The notes under the pieces are model-generated. The model searched no databases, had not been told where the DNA came from, and saw only the letters and a list, made by a program, of their open reading frames with translations. Made by a program: the position numbers and the translations under genes. From NCBI GenBank assembly GCA_016873595.1, contig VGWZ01000016.1, positions 1 to 12,500 on the forward strand: a stretch of 12,500 nucleotides of DNA, written 5' to 3'. The stretch is from Nitrospira sp. Lineage in GTDB: Bacteria; Nitrospirota; Thermodesulfovibrionia; Thermodesulfovibrionales; SM23-35. This document shows positions 4,455-12,500 of this stretch, one piece after another (position 1 is the stretch's first letter; each line of letters begins with the position of its first letter).

Positions 4455-7175
4455 TTAGAACGCCTGGCCTATGCTGAAATGCAGTTCGCCACTGCTTTCC
4501 CCTTTCTCCCTCTGAAGTTTGTGCCCATAGTCAATCCTAATAGGGCCAACAGGTGTGTTATACCTTAACCCGAGCCCTGTAGTATATTTAAGATTTGCAG
4601 GATCCATATCTTTTGCCTTCAACCAGACATTTCCTCCGTCGAGGAATGCAACGATTCCTATACCTTTGCCGAGAGATGACCTTATCTCAACGTTTCCACA
4701 GAGAAAGGCATTACCACCGGTTGGGTTTCCATCTGATCCTTTAGGACCGAGCATATCCTGCTCATAACCCCTTACAGTCGTCCTGCCACCAAGAAAAAAT
4801 CTCTCAACAATCGGGAGTTCCTGGGTATCATGGTATCCCTGAGCAACGCCACCCCTGAGCGACAACGCAAGGACAATTCCCTTTGTAATTTCATGATAGG
4901 TACTCCCATGGAATACAAGTTTTACAAAATTTGTCTCTGAGAGAAAAACAGGTGAAGTAAACTTAATCGAGACTCCAGAAAGGATTCCTTTCTTTGGGTC
5001 AAAGGGATTGTCTCTTGTATCATATGCGATTCCGGGTCTTATGCCGCTTATGATAAGTGTACCGGTATCTTCTCTGCTCAGTATCACATCCGGTTTTACA
5101 TCAAATGTTTTGACAAGAGAGAGTTCATAATAAAGTTCTGCCTTCAGGCTGTCACTCAGTTTTTTCTCCAGTCCGGCTGAAGTGCCATACCTCTTTAGCC
5201 TATACCGTGTCTCTCTGGTATCAATATTTATTTCTTTTCTATCTTCATAAAGGAGGAATGCCCTGAACGGTATGGGGACATCAAAAAACCAAGGATCATG
5301 GTACTGAAATAAATATCTCTTCTCAAGAGAGCTCATCTCAAACCTGAATGAGGACTGTCTGTTCATGCCCCAGAGATTTCTGTAACTTAAATCAAAAAAT
5401 CCCCTGAATCTTTCGTAATCACCATATCCAAGACCAAATTCTACAGCACCTGCATTACCTTCATTCAATTTTATGAGTACATCTTTTTTATGGTCATATC
5501 TATCGAGTATTTCAATATCAACATCGGAAAAGAGACCTAATCTATGGAATCTCTGTCTGATGGTGGAGAAAAATTGGTAATTAAAAGGCATCTCTTCACG
5601 ATAGTGCAACTCCCTTTTTATCACTTCGTGTTTCGTCGAATAATTTCCGGTAATTATCGTTTTGCCAAACACTATTTCAGTACCTTCGTTTATCTGGTAG
5701 GTGACAGATGCCTTTTGCCCTTCTATGCGTCTCTCTACCGAGACGACTACATCAGAAAAGCCACGGGAACTGTATAAATCAATAATTCCGTATCGTGTAT
5801 CTGAGATATCAACCTCATTGTATGGGTCACCAGGCTTTACCTTTATAATCTTCTTGATCTCTTCCTCTGAGATAAGGTTTGTCCCGACAACATTTATCTT
5901 CTCGACCTCTGTTTTTAACCCTTCATTTATTCTTATCACTATATCAATTTCATGAGAATCATCTTCATATTTTGTTTGGAAATCTTCAACATCAGCTGAA
6001 AGATACCCGAGGGCATTATATAACTCTTGAATTGCCTCTCTGTCATTATCCATAAGATCCGGGTTATACATGCCTCCTTCTTTAAGGGACATGACCTCTT
6101 TAAGATATTTTTCTGGCAGACTGATACCAGTAACATTAATTAACCTGAGATTTATTTGAGCTCCTTCAAATATAGAGAAATTAAGACGTATGAGTTCATC
6201 CCCTGATGTGATAACAGGTGTGATTTGTGCAAAAGGATATCCTTCCTTATGATAGAGAGAGAGCATCCTGTGTATTGCCTCTTCCACATTATCATCTCTG
6301 AAGTCTTCAACTTCAAAAAATGGCATTTCTTTAAGAAGGGCTTTTGCTGACACAGCACTGTTGCCTTCCATGGAAATGTTCAGACGCTTACCGGGATTGA
6401 CAGTAATAGTGAGAGTTCCTTCAGTAAATATATATGAGTCTACAACAGGTTTGAAATGTCCATTCTCCTTGAAATGCGATTTTATCCTGTCGAGGTCTTT
6501 ACTCAATTTCACCTGGTCGTATATGTCGCCCTCGGATAATTTCATTATAGCTCTTACCTCATCACTTGCATTTATTGTCTTTATCGTTTCTGGTTTGCCT
6601 GTATTGATGTAGAGACGTAGATTTACCCTATATGGTTTTTCCAGTCTTTTAATTTCTGCATTGACACTGGCATCTGGGAATCCCCGTTTTGCTATCTCGT
6701 TTCTCAGCTGTTCAATTGCAGCACCGAGCATATCATATCTCATGACCTGCCCTTCTTTTAAAGAAAAGGCATTCTTAATGACTTTTTTGGAGAGGGCATA
6801 CTCTCCTTCCACATAAATCTTTTCTATAAAATCCCTTTCATTTACAGTGACTGTAACCTTTGCCTTTTCTCCATCGGTTGTCTCAATGGAGATGTCCTCA
6901 AACAATCCTTTTAAAAAGGCCCTTTTGATGCCACGCCTTATACCCTCTTTATCTATCTGTTTATCTGGCTTGATGTCGAGAAGGTCAAGTAGTTCTTCTT
7001 TCCCGATTGAGTAGAGTCCCTTTATTTCTATGTCACCAGCTGTTGCACATTCAACTTCAGAAGCAGAAAACATTAAGAAGGAAAAAATAAGAAATATGAA
7101 ATGAGAAATAATAAGAAAAAGCTTTCCAAATATAACTTCCCCTTTCCAATTTCTTATTCCCCCTTTCTTGCTCAT
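4455..7175 (-). CDS. bamA: Omp85 / BamA-family outer-membrane insertase with seven POTRA repeats
   Basis: A 906-aa outer-membrane protein that folds and inserts beta-barrel proteins. Residues 18-44 form a signal peptide, preceded by an unusually long basic N-terminus. I count seven POTRA-like units (strand-helix-helix-strand-strand ending in a NEG- or PG-type turn) at about 48-113, 114-193, 194-262, 263-338, 339-419, 420-498 and 499-573. The barrel is about 574-906, with VRGY (801-804, the VRGF/Y motif of barrel loop 6) and a terminal beta-signal ending in Phe (GELHFSIGQAF). Canonical BamA has five POTRAs and TamA three. Its ATG overlaps the TGA of tamB (ATGA), indicating translational coupling. 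Since it is encoded with tamB, it could serve as the TamA partner, the general BamA, or both. No ribosome binding site of its own is strong. The symbol reflects the family, not a proven role. Confidence 0.9.
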   Translation of the reverse strand: MSKKGGIRNWKGEVIFGKLFLIISHFIFLIFSFLMFSASEVECATAGDIEIKGLYSIGKEELLDLLDIKPDKQIDKEGIRRGIKRAFLKGLFEDISIETTDGEKAKVTVTVNERDFIEKIYVEGEYALSKKVIKNAFSLKEGQVMRYDMLGAAIEQLRNEIAKRGFPDASVNAEIKRLEKPYRVNLRLYINTGKPETIKTINASDEVRAIMKLSEGDIYDQVKLSKDLDRIKSHFKENGHFKPVVDSYIFTEGTLTITVNPGKRLNISMEGNSAVSAKALLKEMPFFEVEDFRDDNVEEAIHRMLSLYHKEGYPFAQITPVITSGDELIRLNFSIFEGAQINLRLINVTGISLPEKYLKEVMSLKEGGMYNPDLMDNDREAIQELYNALGYLSADVEDFQTKYEDDSHEIDIVIRINEGLKTEVEKINVVGTNLISEEEIKKIIKVKPGDPYNEVDISDTRYGIIDLYSSRGFSDVVVSVERRIEGQKASVTYQINEGTEIVFGKTIITGNYSTKHEVIKRELHYREEMPFNYQFFSTIRQRFHRLGLFSDVDIEILDRYDHKKDVLIKLNEGNAGAVEFGLGYGDYERFRGFFDLSYRNLWGMNRQSSFRFEMSSLEKRYLFQYHDPWFFDVPIPFRAFLLYEDRKEINIDTRETRYRLKRYGTSAGLEKKLSDSLKAELYYELSLVKTFDVKPDVILSREDTGTLIISGIRPGIAYDTRDNPFDPKKGILSGVSIKFTSPVFLSETNFVKLVFHGSTYHEITKGIVLALSLRGGVAQGYHDTQELPIVERFFLGGRTTVRGYEQDMLGPKGSDGNPTGGNAFLCGNVEIRSSLGKGIGIVAFLDGGNVWLKAKDMDPANLKYTTGLGLRYNTPVGPIRIDYGHKLQREKGESSGELHFSIGQAF

Positions 7176-10100
7176 TTGAATTCAAACCTGAACTTTATAT
7201 CACCTCCCACACTTCCTTTTTCGTCTCTTATACCAATGAGGGAAATGTTTTTATCGAGGAGGTATTCAAGTTTAAGTATCTGTTCCTCAGTGGAAGCTAA
7301 TGAGCTTGTGTATGTAACAAGTAACCTGTCACTGACAAGCCGTTTCGATACAGTTACCATCGGTCCAATTGTACCGGTGGTTTTAGAAATATAAGGATCA
7401 ACTTGAAATCTGTCAAGACCTGTAATCGTCCTGAGCCGTTCCTCGAGAACGTCCTGAATTTTACCTGTCAGGAATGATGTTGCTTCACTCGCACCTATGC
7501 CGCCCTCAAGGCCTTTGAGTTGTTTTCCTATCTGTCCAGAAGTGAGGAGAGCAAGAATATCCATATCCTCAAGGTGTGGGTCTGAAGAGAGGGAAAGATT
7601 GAAATGCTCCAACTGCCCATCAAGGTTCAGTTTAATATTGTATCCCTTTACATTAGTTTCAGCGAAAAGATTAATAACTGGATTGAGTTTGTTTGGGTCT
7701 GCAAAATCAGCACTTGTGTGGATTATTCTGAATTCATTATTCCTGAAATAGACAGACCCCTCTCGTGCTTCAAGTCTTCCGAATAAGATAGGGCGTGATA
7801 ATGTTCCTCTTAATACAATATCTACCTTTATAGGGGCTCTTGCAATATTGTTATCAATATAAATATTATCGCTACCTGAAATCCTTATATTCAGACCTGC
7901 TCTCTCAAGTTCTGAAACCTCAGCTTTGGGTTTCTCTTTTGCTTTTGCCATGAGAAGCCAGCTTTTCCATTCTACTCTTTCTTTAAACATTGCCCTGTTT
8001 ATCTTTACCTCACCGGTAATATTCTGGGCAGCTGGAGTTCCCCGATATAAGAGGTTACCTCCAAAATTTACGGTGAAGTCTTTCGAAAGAGAAGCAGTAA
8101 CATTGTCGAGATGTGCTTCAAGATGAAATCTTTTTATATCAAATGCTTTTAGATATACAAGGCCGGATAATCCTATGTCACCACCTCCTAATTTACCGGA
8201 TAGTTTCTGCAGAATAATCCGGTCCTCATCCATGTGGAAGTAACCATTAAGTGAGCTGATATATTGATGATAACCTTTTAAGCCAAATGAAGCATTTGCC
8301 ACATTTAGTCCCCCGTTTATCTTAGGCTTCTCCCATTTTCCGTTGACAGACAAGTTGAACCGGGCATCCCCGCTCAGGTATCCTATCCTTTTTGAAAGAC
8401 CCTTCAGAGGTGAAAGAGAAGAACTTCCCTCAAGGAACAAGTCATATTCCTTGCCTATTTCCATGCTTCCACGAAGTTTGAATGAAGCGCTCCCGCTCCG
8501 CAAGGTAAAAGAGAGAAAAGAAATTTTTTCATTACTCATCTGAACTCTTATATCAGAATCATTCGAGAAGCTTTGACCAAAAAGTGCAAGGGTTACCTGG
8601 TTTATATTTGCTGAGGCTGTGATGTGTTTTCTGTCACCTTTCATCTCAACATGGCCCCTGAGATTAAGCAACAGGTCTTCTGGTACATCCTTGAGAATTG
8701 AACTTAAGATAAAATCATATCTGCCTGGCTGGATATCAAGTTCAGCAGTCCAGGGCAATTTCTCGTCAAAATATCCATTCCCCTTGAGCTTTATTTTTTC
8801 ATCAAAAAGTAGTGCATCCAAAGAGATATTCATGTTTTTAATTGTTGCATTTATACTACTATTGCCTATGGGTTTACTCTTAAATGTTCCCCCTGTTACC
8901 TTTGCATTCAGTATGATGGAAGGATTTGTAAGAGTGCCGCTCCCTTCGGAATGTAAGCTTAAGACAGTATCAGCAGGCGCATAGTCAAATCCGATGTCCT
9001 TTATAAAAATTCTGTTTGATGAAGCCTTGTAAAAAAATCTTTTATCTGAAGATAATTTTCCTTCTGCAGAAAGAGTAGATTTACCCTGCTTGATTAAAGC
9101 CTGTTTAATTGAAAGCTCCTTATGAGCATATGAAAAGGCTATGGTTGCAATATCAAACGGAATTTTATATACTGATGCTTTCTCTATGGAGGCATTACCG
9201 TTCATTTCGATATCTTTATCCTTCCCCCCAATTTTCAAATCTGCGTTGAGTCTTCCTGTTGATGGAAGGTCTTTATAGACTATCTGCATAATCTTTCCGA
9301 ACTGAGCATTCTTAACGGTGGCATCAACTCTATACACAGGTTTTGAAAGCTCGAAAAGTTCCCTTGCCTCTGGAAAGGATATTTTTCCGTTTAATCTGTG
9401 CTCTTCACCTGGTGATGTGAGAATAAGTTCATAGATATTCAGGAGGGTTTTATTATATGTGAAGTGAGAGGTAATACTATCCGCACTGTATCCATCTATA
9501 GAAACAGGAGAAATAGTAGCTTTCCCAGATAATTCAGGATTGCCAAATGTGCCTGTTATCTCTCCTGAAAAATTTCCCTTGCCTCTCACTCCTTTGTAAT
9601 ATGGCAGAATTAAATCAGAAACCTCGTTTGTTGCAAGCCTGGCTTTGAGTTTGAGCGTTTTTCTGGTAATATCGACAGTTCCGTCCACGTCGAGATCAGA
9701 TAAAGCAGTGTTTAATTTCATGATTGATAAAAAAAGGAGATTATCACGCAGAGAATAAGTCCCTTTTATGGTATTTATCCTGTCAAGAACATTATGAATT
9801 GAGGGTTGATGATCTTTGCTTTGAATAGTGGCTATGGACTGCTTACTCTTGTATACAAACCAGCCATCTGGATTAAAGTCTCTGCCTGAGGTGGCAAGCT
9901 CTCCTTCGACTTTACCAGATGGTATCCCGGGCTCCCACCCTATAAGCCTGAGTGCTGCACGACTATCTATCGAATTGAACTTCACATTGAGAGTAAAGAA
10001 TTCAGCATCGGGAAGATTTAAAGACGCCTCTGCCTGAGCATTACCGTTATATAATTCAGAAAGGCCATTTTTAAATCTCATCACACCATCGCGGTAAGTG

Positions 10101-11176
10101 ACATCGCACATGAGTGAGTCTATATCAACACCGAAAAGATTTCCTTTCTGGAGCTTTGCCTTTGCATTCCCTGAAATATGAGGAAGCTGACCATGTATCT
10201 TGCCATGAAAATCAACAAGTCCCTCTACCTTCTCCTTCACTTTGAGTAGTTCCATTAAAGTCTCAATATAGAAATCACCTTTCAGTTTCAGGTCTATAAA
10301 AATATTCTCCCAACGCTGAAAGCTTTCGGTTCTTATCTCGCCTTTCGCAGAAATTCTTCCCTCGCCCTTTTGCTTGAGTTTAAAAACTTGCTTCACGGAA
10401 TCAACAACAAGGGCTATCTCGGTTTTTAGAGTGCCTTTACCATCATGGTAAAAACCTTCTCCTTTGAATTGAGAACCATGTGATCCGATTTCAAGGCTTT
10501 CTATCTCGACTACATTCTTTCTCAATACTGTTGAAGCACTTAAATCTCCTATGAGTTCAGGCCAGCCCTCTTTTTTAATAGTGAATGACTTCATATCTGC
10601 TTTGAGTTTCGGATTCTCTCCCAGGATAACCTCACTCTTAAGTCCTTTTACATCTAACCGGCTTTTTGAATCTTCATCTATTAAAGAAACAGCACCATCC
10701 ACTACCTCAACTGTCTTTATTTTGACTTTAATTGCAGGTCTCACATCCTTTTCGAGATATGCCTTAATATTTTTGATTACCTCATTAAGTTGTTTACTGT
10801 CTGTGGATATATCAGGCTCTTTAATGACAAGCCTTCGAATAGAGATATGCCTGTTTAATAACCCTGAGAGGCTCAGATACCCTTTCACTCTGTTCGCAAG
10901 AAGTATCTTTGTGCCATCTTCATCAAAGACCCTCAATCCTTTTACTTCTATAAAAAGTGGAAATATGTTGATATAAATTTTTTGTGCTATGACCTTCTGT
11001 CCCAATGCAACCTCTAATTCTGGAAGTATAAGCTTCTTGAGGGTATTTGATATATGGGGGCCCCTTGAAACAAAGATTACAAGGCCAATGATAAAGGCAA
11101 TAACTAATAGGAATAAAATCCTTCTCAGCCTCTGGCGCCTGTTCTTTGTATTTCCTGTTACTGTGTTCATGCTCAT
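7172..11176 (-). CDS. tamB: TamB-family inner-to-outer membrane bridging protein
   Basis: A 1334-aa protein of the AsmA-like / TamB superfamily, which forms a long hydrophobic beta-groove across the periplasm and works with Omp85 proteins or in phospholipid transfer. After a basic N-terminus comes one transmembrane anchor (about 20-36, ILFLLVIAFIIGLVIFV). Next is an AsmA-like segment (about 45-95), then a long stretch of repeated short beta-strands with many G-x-hydrophobic patterns. The C-terminal TamB domain (DUF490) occupies roughly the last 300 residues, with GRLEAREGSVYFRNNEFRI from about 1133, DMDILALLTSGQIGKQ around 1205 and a terminal LEYLLDKNISL...FRFEFK barrel-like end. E. coli TamB is of similar size. 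ATG 11176 is chosen; ATG 11170 is two codons in and equally possible, and no clear ribosome binding site precedes either. It is the first gene of the leftward operon; the downstream Omp85 gene overlaps by 4 bases. Confidence 0.92.
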   Translation of the reverse strand: MSMNTVTGNTKNRRQRLRRILFLLVIAFIIGLVIFVSRGPHISNTLKKLILPELEVALGQKVIAQKIYINIFPLFIEVKGLRVFDEDGTKILLANRVKGYLSLSGLLNRHISIRRLVIKEPDISTDSKQLNEVIKNIKAYLEKDVRPAIKVKIKTVEVVDGAVSLIDEDSKSRLDVKGLKSEVILGENPKLKADMKSFTIKKEGWPELIGDLSASTVLRKNVVEIESLEIGSHGSQFKGEGFYHDGKGTLKTEIALVVDSVKQVFKLKQKGEGRISAKGEIRTESFQRWENIFIDLKLKGDFYIETLMELLKVKEKVEGLVDFHGKIHGQLPHISGNAKAKLQKGNLFGVDIDSLMCDVTYRDGVMRFKNGLSELYNGNAQAEASLNLPDAEFFTLNVKFNSIDSRAALRLIGWEPGIPSGKVEGELATSGRDFNPDGWFVYKSKQSIATIQSKDHQPSIHNVLDRINTIKGTYSLRDNLLFLSIMKLNTALSDLDVDGTVDITRKTLKLKARLATNEVSDLILPYYKGVRGKGNFSGEITGTFGNPELSGKATISPVSIDGYSADSITSHFTYNKTLLNIYELILTSPGEEHRLNGKISFPEARELFELSKPVYRVDATVKNAQFGKIMQIVYKDLPSTGRLNADLKIGGKDKDIEMNGNASIEKASVYKIPFDIATIAFSYAHKELSIKQALIKQGKSTLSAEGKLSSDKRFFYKASSNRIFIKDIGFDYAPADTVLSLHSEGSGTLTNPSIILNAKVTGGTFKSKPIGNSSINATIKNMNISLDALLFDEKIKLKGNGYFDEKLPWTAELDIQPGRYDFILSSILKDVPEDLLLNLRGHVEMKGDRKHITASANINQVTLALFGQSFSNDSDIRVQMSNEKISFLSFTLRSGSASFKLRGSMEIGKEYDLFLEGSSSLSPLKGLSKRIGYLSGDARFNLSVNGKWEKPKINGGLNVANASFGLKGYHQYISSLNGYFHMDEDRIILQKLSGKLGGGDIGLSGLVYLKAFDIKRFHLEAHLDNVTASLSKDFTVNFGGNLLYRGTPAAQNITGEVKINRAMFKERVEWKSWLLMAKAKEKPKAEVSELERAGLNIRISGSDNIYIDNNIARAPIKVDIVLRGTLSRPILFGRLEAREGSVYFRNNEFRIIHTSADFADPNKLNPVINLFAETNVKGYNIKLNLDGQLEHFNLSLSSDPHLEDMDILALLTSGQIGKQLKGLEGGIGASEATSFLTGKIQDVLEERLRTITGLDRFQVDPYISKTTGTIGPMVTVSKRLVSDRLLVTYTSSLASTEEQILKLEYLLDKNISLIGIRDEKGSVGGDIKFRFEFK

Positions 11177-11368
11177 ATTTTCGTGGATTTAAAAGTTTAA
11201 CACTATATTGCATATAAAATGAACTATTCTGATTTTAAGAAATTAGCATTAAACAGTTACCATTTTTAATACAAATGATACATAAGGTGCAAACTTATCT
11301 TCTATATAGAGTAAAAATTGACCTTTTAAGCTTTTGGGTTGTGATATTCAATTGTGATATAATCTCTC
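11177..11368. other. Divergent control region between tamB and trkA
   Basis: About 190 AT-rich bases separate the two divergent genes. The rightward trkA promoter is clear (11334-11363). For leftward tamB the candidates are weak: TATAGT about 25 bases before the ATG has no good -35, and a TTGCAC upstream has only 15 bases before TATTAA. A 10-bp perfect palindrome TCTATATAGA lies at 11301-11310 and could be a regulator site. No RNA gene or riboswitch fold is apparent. Confidence 0.4.
11334..11363 (+). promoter_or_regulatory. Extended -10 promoter of trkA, predicted leaderless
   Basis: TTGGGT (11334-11339), 18 bases, then TATAAT (11358-11363) preceded by TGA, i.e. an extended -10 (TGnTATAAT). 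Five bases later (CTCTC) comes the ATG. The predicted start of transcription is therefore at the start codon itself, and no Shine-Dalgarno is present. The layout matches that of ppx exactly in spacing. Confidence 0.65.
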
Positions 11369-12500
11369 ATGCGTGTGATCATTGTGGGTGCTGGCGAGGT
11401 AGGCTATCAGATAGCCAAGTTTCTCTCCCTTGAGGCTATAGATGTTGTTGTCATTGATAAGGATAGGAGTAAACTCAAGCGGATTATTGAGGAAATGGAT
11501 GTTGCTGTTATAGAGGGTGAGGGTGGAGACCCTTCAGCCCTTAAAGAAGCAGAGGCCGATAGAGCAGATATCCTCCTCGCTGTCACTGATAGGGACGAGA
11601 CAAATATGATTGCTTGCCTCCTTGCAAAGGTGTTTAATATCCCACGCAAGATCGCCCGGATAAGGAACCCCGAGTATTTCAAGAACGAAAAACTCCTCAG
11701 CAAGGAAAATCTTGATATAAACCCCGCAATTAATCCCGAGCTTGAGCTCGCAAAGGCAATAGTACGACTTCTTGAAGTACCCCTTGCAACAGATGTTGAA
11801 GATTTCGAGGCTGGTCTCGTAAAGGTCATTGGCTTTAAAGTTCCCGAGAAGACCCCCTTAATCGGGAAATCCTTAAAGGACCTAGGCGCATCCTTAAATA
11901 AAAATTTTCTCATAGGGATAATAGAGAGAGAAGACAGGACAATAATCCCTTCGGGAAAAGATGTAATCAAAGGAGGTGATATTATCTACATCCCCGTGAA
12001 AAAGGGAGAAGTAGAAAATACAGTAGCATTGTTTGGAGTGCCAGCAAAACCTGCAAAAAAGATCATGCTGCTCGGAGGAGGGAGAATAGGATATTACATC
12101 GCATCTACTGCGGAGCTCAGAGCAGACGTGAAAATTATCGAGAAGGATGAAGAGAGGTGTGAATTTTTAAGTAGGAACCTTAAAAAATCACTGGTACTTC
12201 ATGGAGACGGAGCAGACAAGAAATTACTCATAGAAGAAAATATAGGTGATATGGACGTATTCATAACTGTCTCCAATAATGACGAGTTAAATATCATGTC
12301 ATCAATTCTTGCAAAAAAATTAGGAGTTCAAAAGACCATAGCGATTGTAAACAAAACTGACTATATTCCTCTTGCCCATAGCCTCGGTCTTCAGGCCGTC
12401 CTCAGCCCAAGGCTTATCACAGCAAGTACCATTTTACGGTATGTGAGGAGAGGAGATATCCTTTCTTTAACTGCAATAGCAGACGATAAAGCAGAGATAA
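11369..12500 (+). CDS. trkA: Trk potassium uptake regulatory protein TrkA (3' end outside window)
   Basis: The first 377 codons are in the window and stay open to the right edge; complete TrkA is about 450 aa. TrkA is the cytosolic NAD(H)/nucleotide-binding ring subunit that gates the TrkH K+ channel. Order seen: first RCK_N Rossmann domain with VGAGEVG (6-12), acidic VVVIDKD (26-32) and EGGDPSALKEA (51-61); first RCK_C domain about 140-222 (KTPLIGKSLKDL, GGDIIYIPVKKG); second RCK_N with LLGGGRIGYYIA (234-245), KIIEKDEERC (255-264), HGDGADKKLL (278-287) and TVSNNDELNIMSS (300-312). The final RCK_C is missing only because the window ends. The ATG directly follows the promoter and begins the Rossmann strand MRVIIVGAGEVG, so the start is secure despite the absent ribosome binding site. 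Confidence 0.93.
   Translation, partial: MRVIIVGAGEVGYQIAKFLSLEAIDVVVIDKDRSKLKRIIEEMDVAVIEGEGGDPSALKEAEADRADILLAVTDRDETNMIACLLAKVFNIPRKIARIRNPEYFKNEKLLSKENLDINPAINPELELAKAIVRLLEVPLATDVEDFEAGLVKVIGFKVPEKTPLIGKSLKDLGASLNKNFLIGIIEREDRTIIPSGKDVIKGGDIIYIPVKKGEVENTVALFGVPAKPAKKIMLLGGGRIGYYIASTAELRADVKIIEKDEERCEFLSRNLKKSLVLHGDGADKKLLIEENIGDMDVFITVSNNDELNIMSSILAKKLGVQKTIAIVNKTDYIPLAHSLGLQAVLSPRLITASTILRYVRRGDILSLTAIADDKAEI

Noticed and set aside
8619..8984. Rightward 121-aa hydrophobic frame inside tamB
   Set aside because: It is antisense to a continuous TamB coding frame and has no ribosome binding site or family resemblance.
10551..10976. Rightward 141-aa Ser/Phe-rich frame inside tamB
   Set aside because: It is antisense to the N-terminal AsmA-like part of TamB and has no independent support.
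11407..11970. Leftward 187-aa Ser/Arg-rich reading frame
   Set aside because: It lies antisense inside trkA, which has complete RCK motifs; the Ser/Arg/Phe-rich composition is typical of a complement frame.

Overview
This window reads as chromosome from an anaerobic, diderm (Gram-negative) bacterium of moderate to low GC. The ferredoxin-linked 2-oxoacid oxidoreductase subunits, the short ArgA-like acetyltransferase with a Cys-rich tail, and the tamB / Omp85 / SurA-like outer-membrane cluster together suggest Nitrospirota (Thermodesulfovibrio-like) or a neighbouring sulfate-reducer lineage. That assignment is an inference from gene families; nothing here is a phylogenetic marker.

Layout. Positions 1-717 are a decayed accessory stretch: a hairpin near the left edge, the truncated left end of an IS3-type insertion sequence reading leftward (about 178-360), a possible gene fragment (362-496), and about 200 bases with no supportable gene. 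A perfect 18-bp hairpin (698-738) closes this region and lies at the 3' end of a small leftward lipoprotein gene (744-929). Across a divergent promoter region starts a rightward cluster of tightly packed genes: a Ppx/GppA-family phosphatase (1134-2108), the beta subunit (2074-2823) and gamma subunit (2855-3403) of a 2-oxoacid:ferredoxin oxidoreductase, and a GNAT acetyltransferase (3384-3848). The alpha subunit of the oxidoreductase is not present beside its partners. The gamma subunit appears to start at a CTG codon.

Positions 3904-11176 hold a leftward operon for outer-membrane biogenesis, transcribed tamB (1334 aa), then an Omp85/BamA-type protein (906 aa) overlapping it by 4 bases, then a SurA-like periplasmic chaperone without a peptidyl-prolyl isomerase domain (176 aa). 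Together they could cover chaperoning across the periplasm, an inner-to-outer-membrane bridge, and the outer-membrane insertase. The Omp85 protein has what I count as seven POTRA repeats rather than five, and the junction to the chaperone gene is a four-unit heptanucleotide repeat that supplies the chaperone's start codon.

After a divergent intergenic region, trkA (K+ uptake regulatory subunit with NAD-binding RCK domains) runs rightward off the window edge. Both ppx and trkA have a perfect TATAAT exactly 5 bases before the ATG and no Shine-Dalgarno, so both look like leaderless mRNAs. The strongest unusual signals are these twin leaderless starts, the CTG-started korC with a hairpin just before its ribosome binding site, the seven-POTRA Omp85 protein, the repeat-embedded start of the SurA-like gene, and the start-codon-sequestering inverted repeat of the dead insertion sequence. 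I did not see a CRISPR array, tRNA, rRNA or an obvious new defence system.
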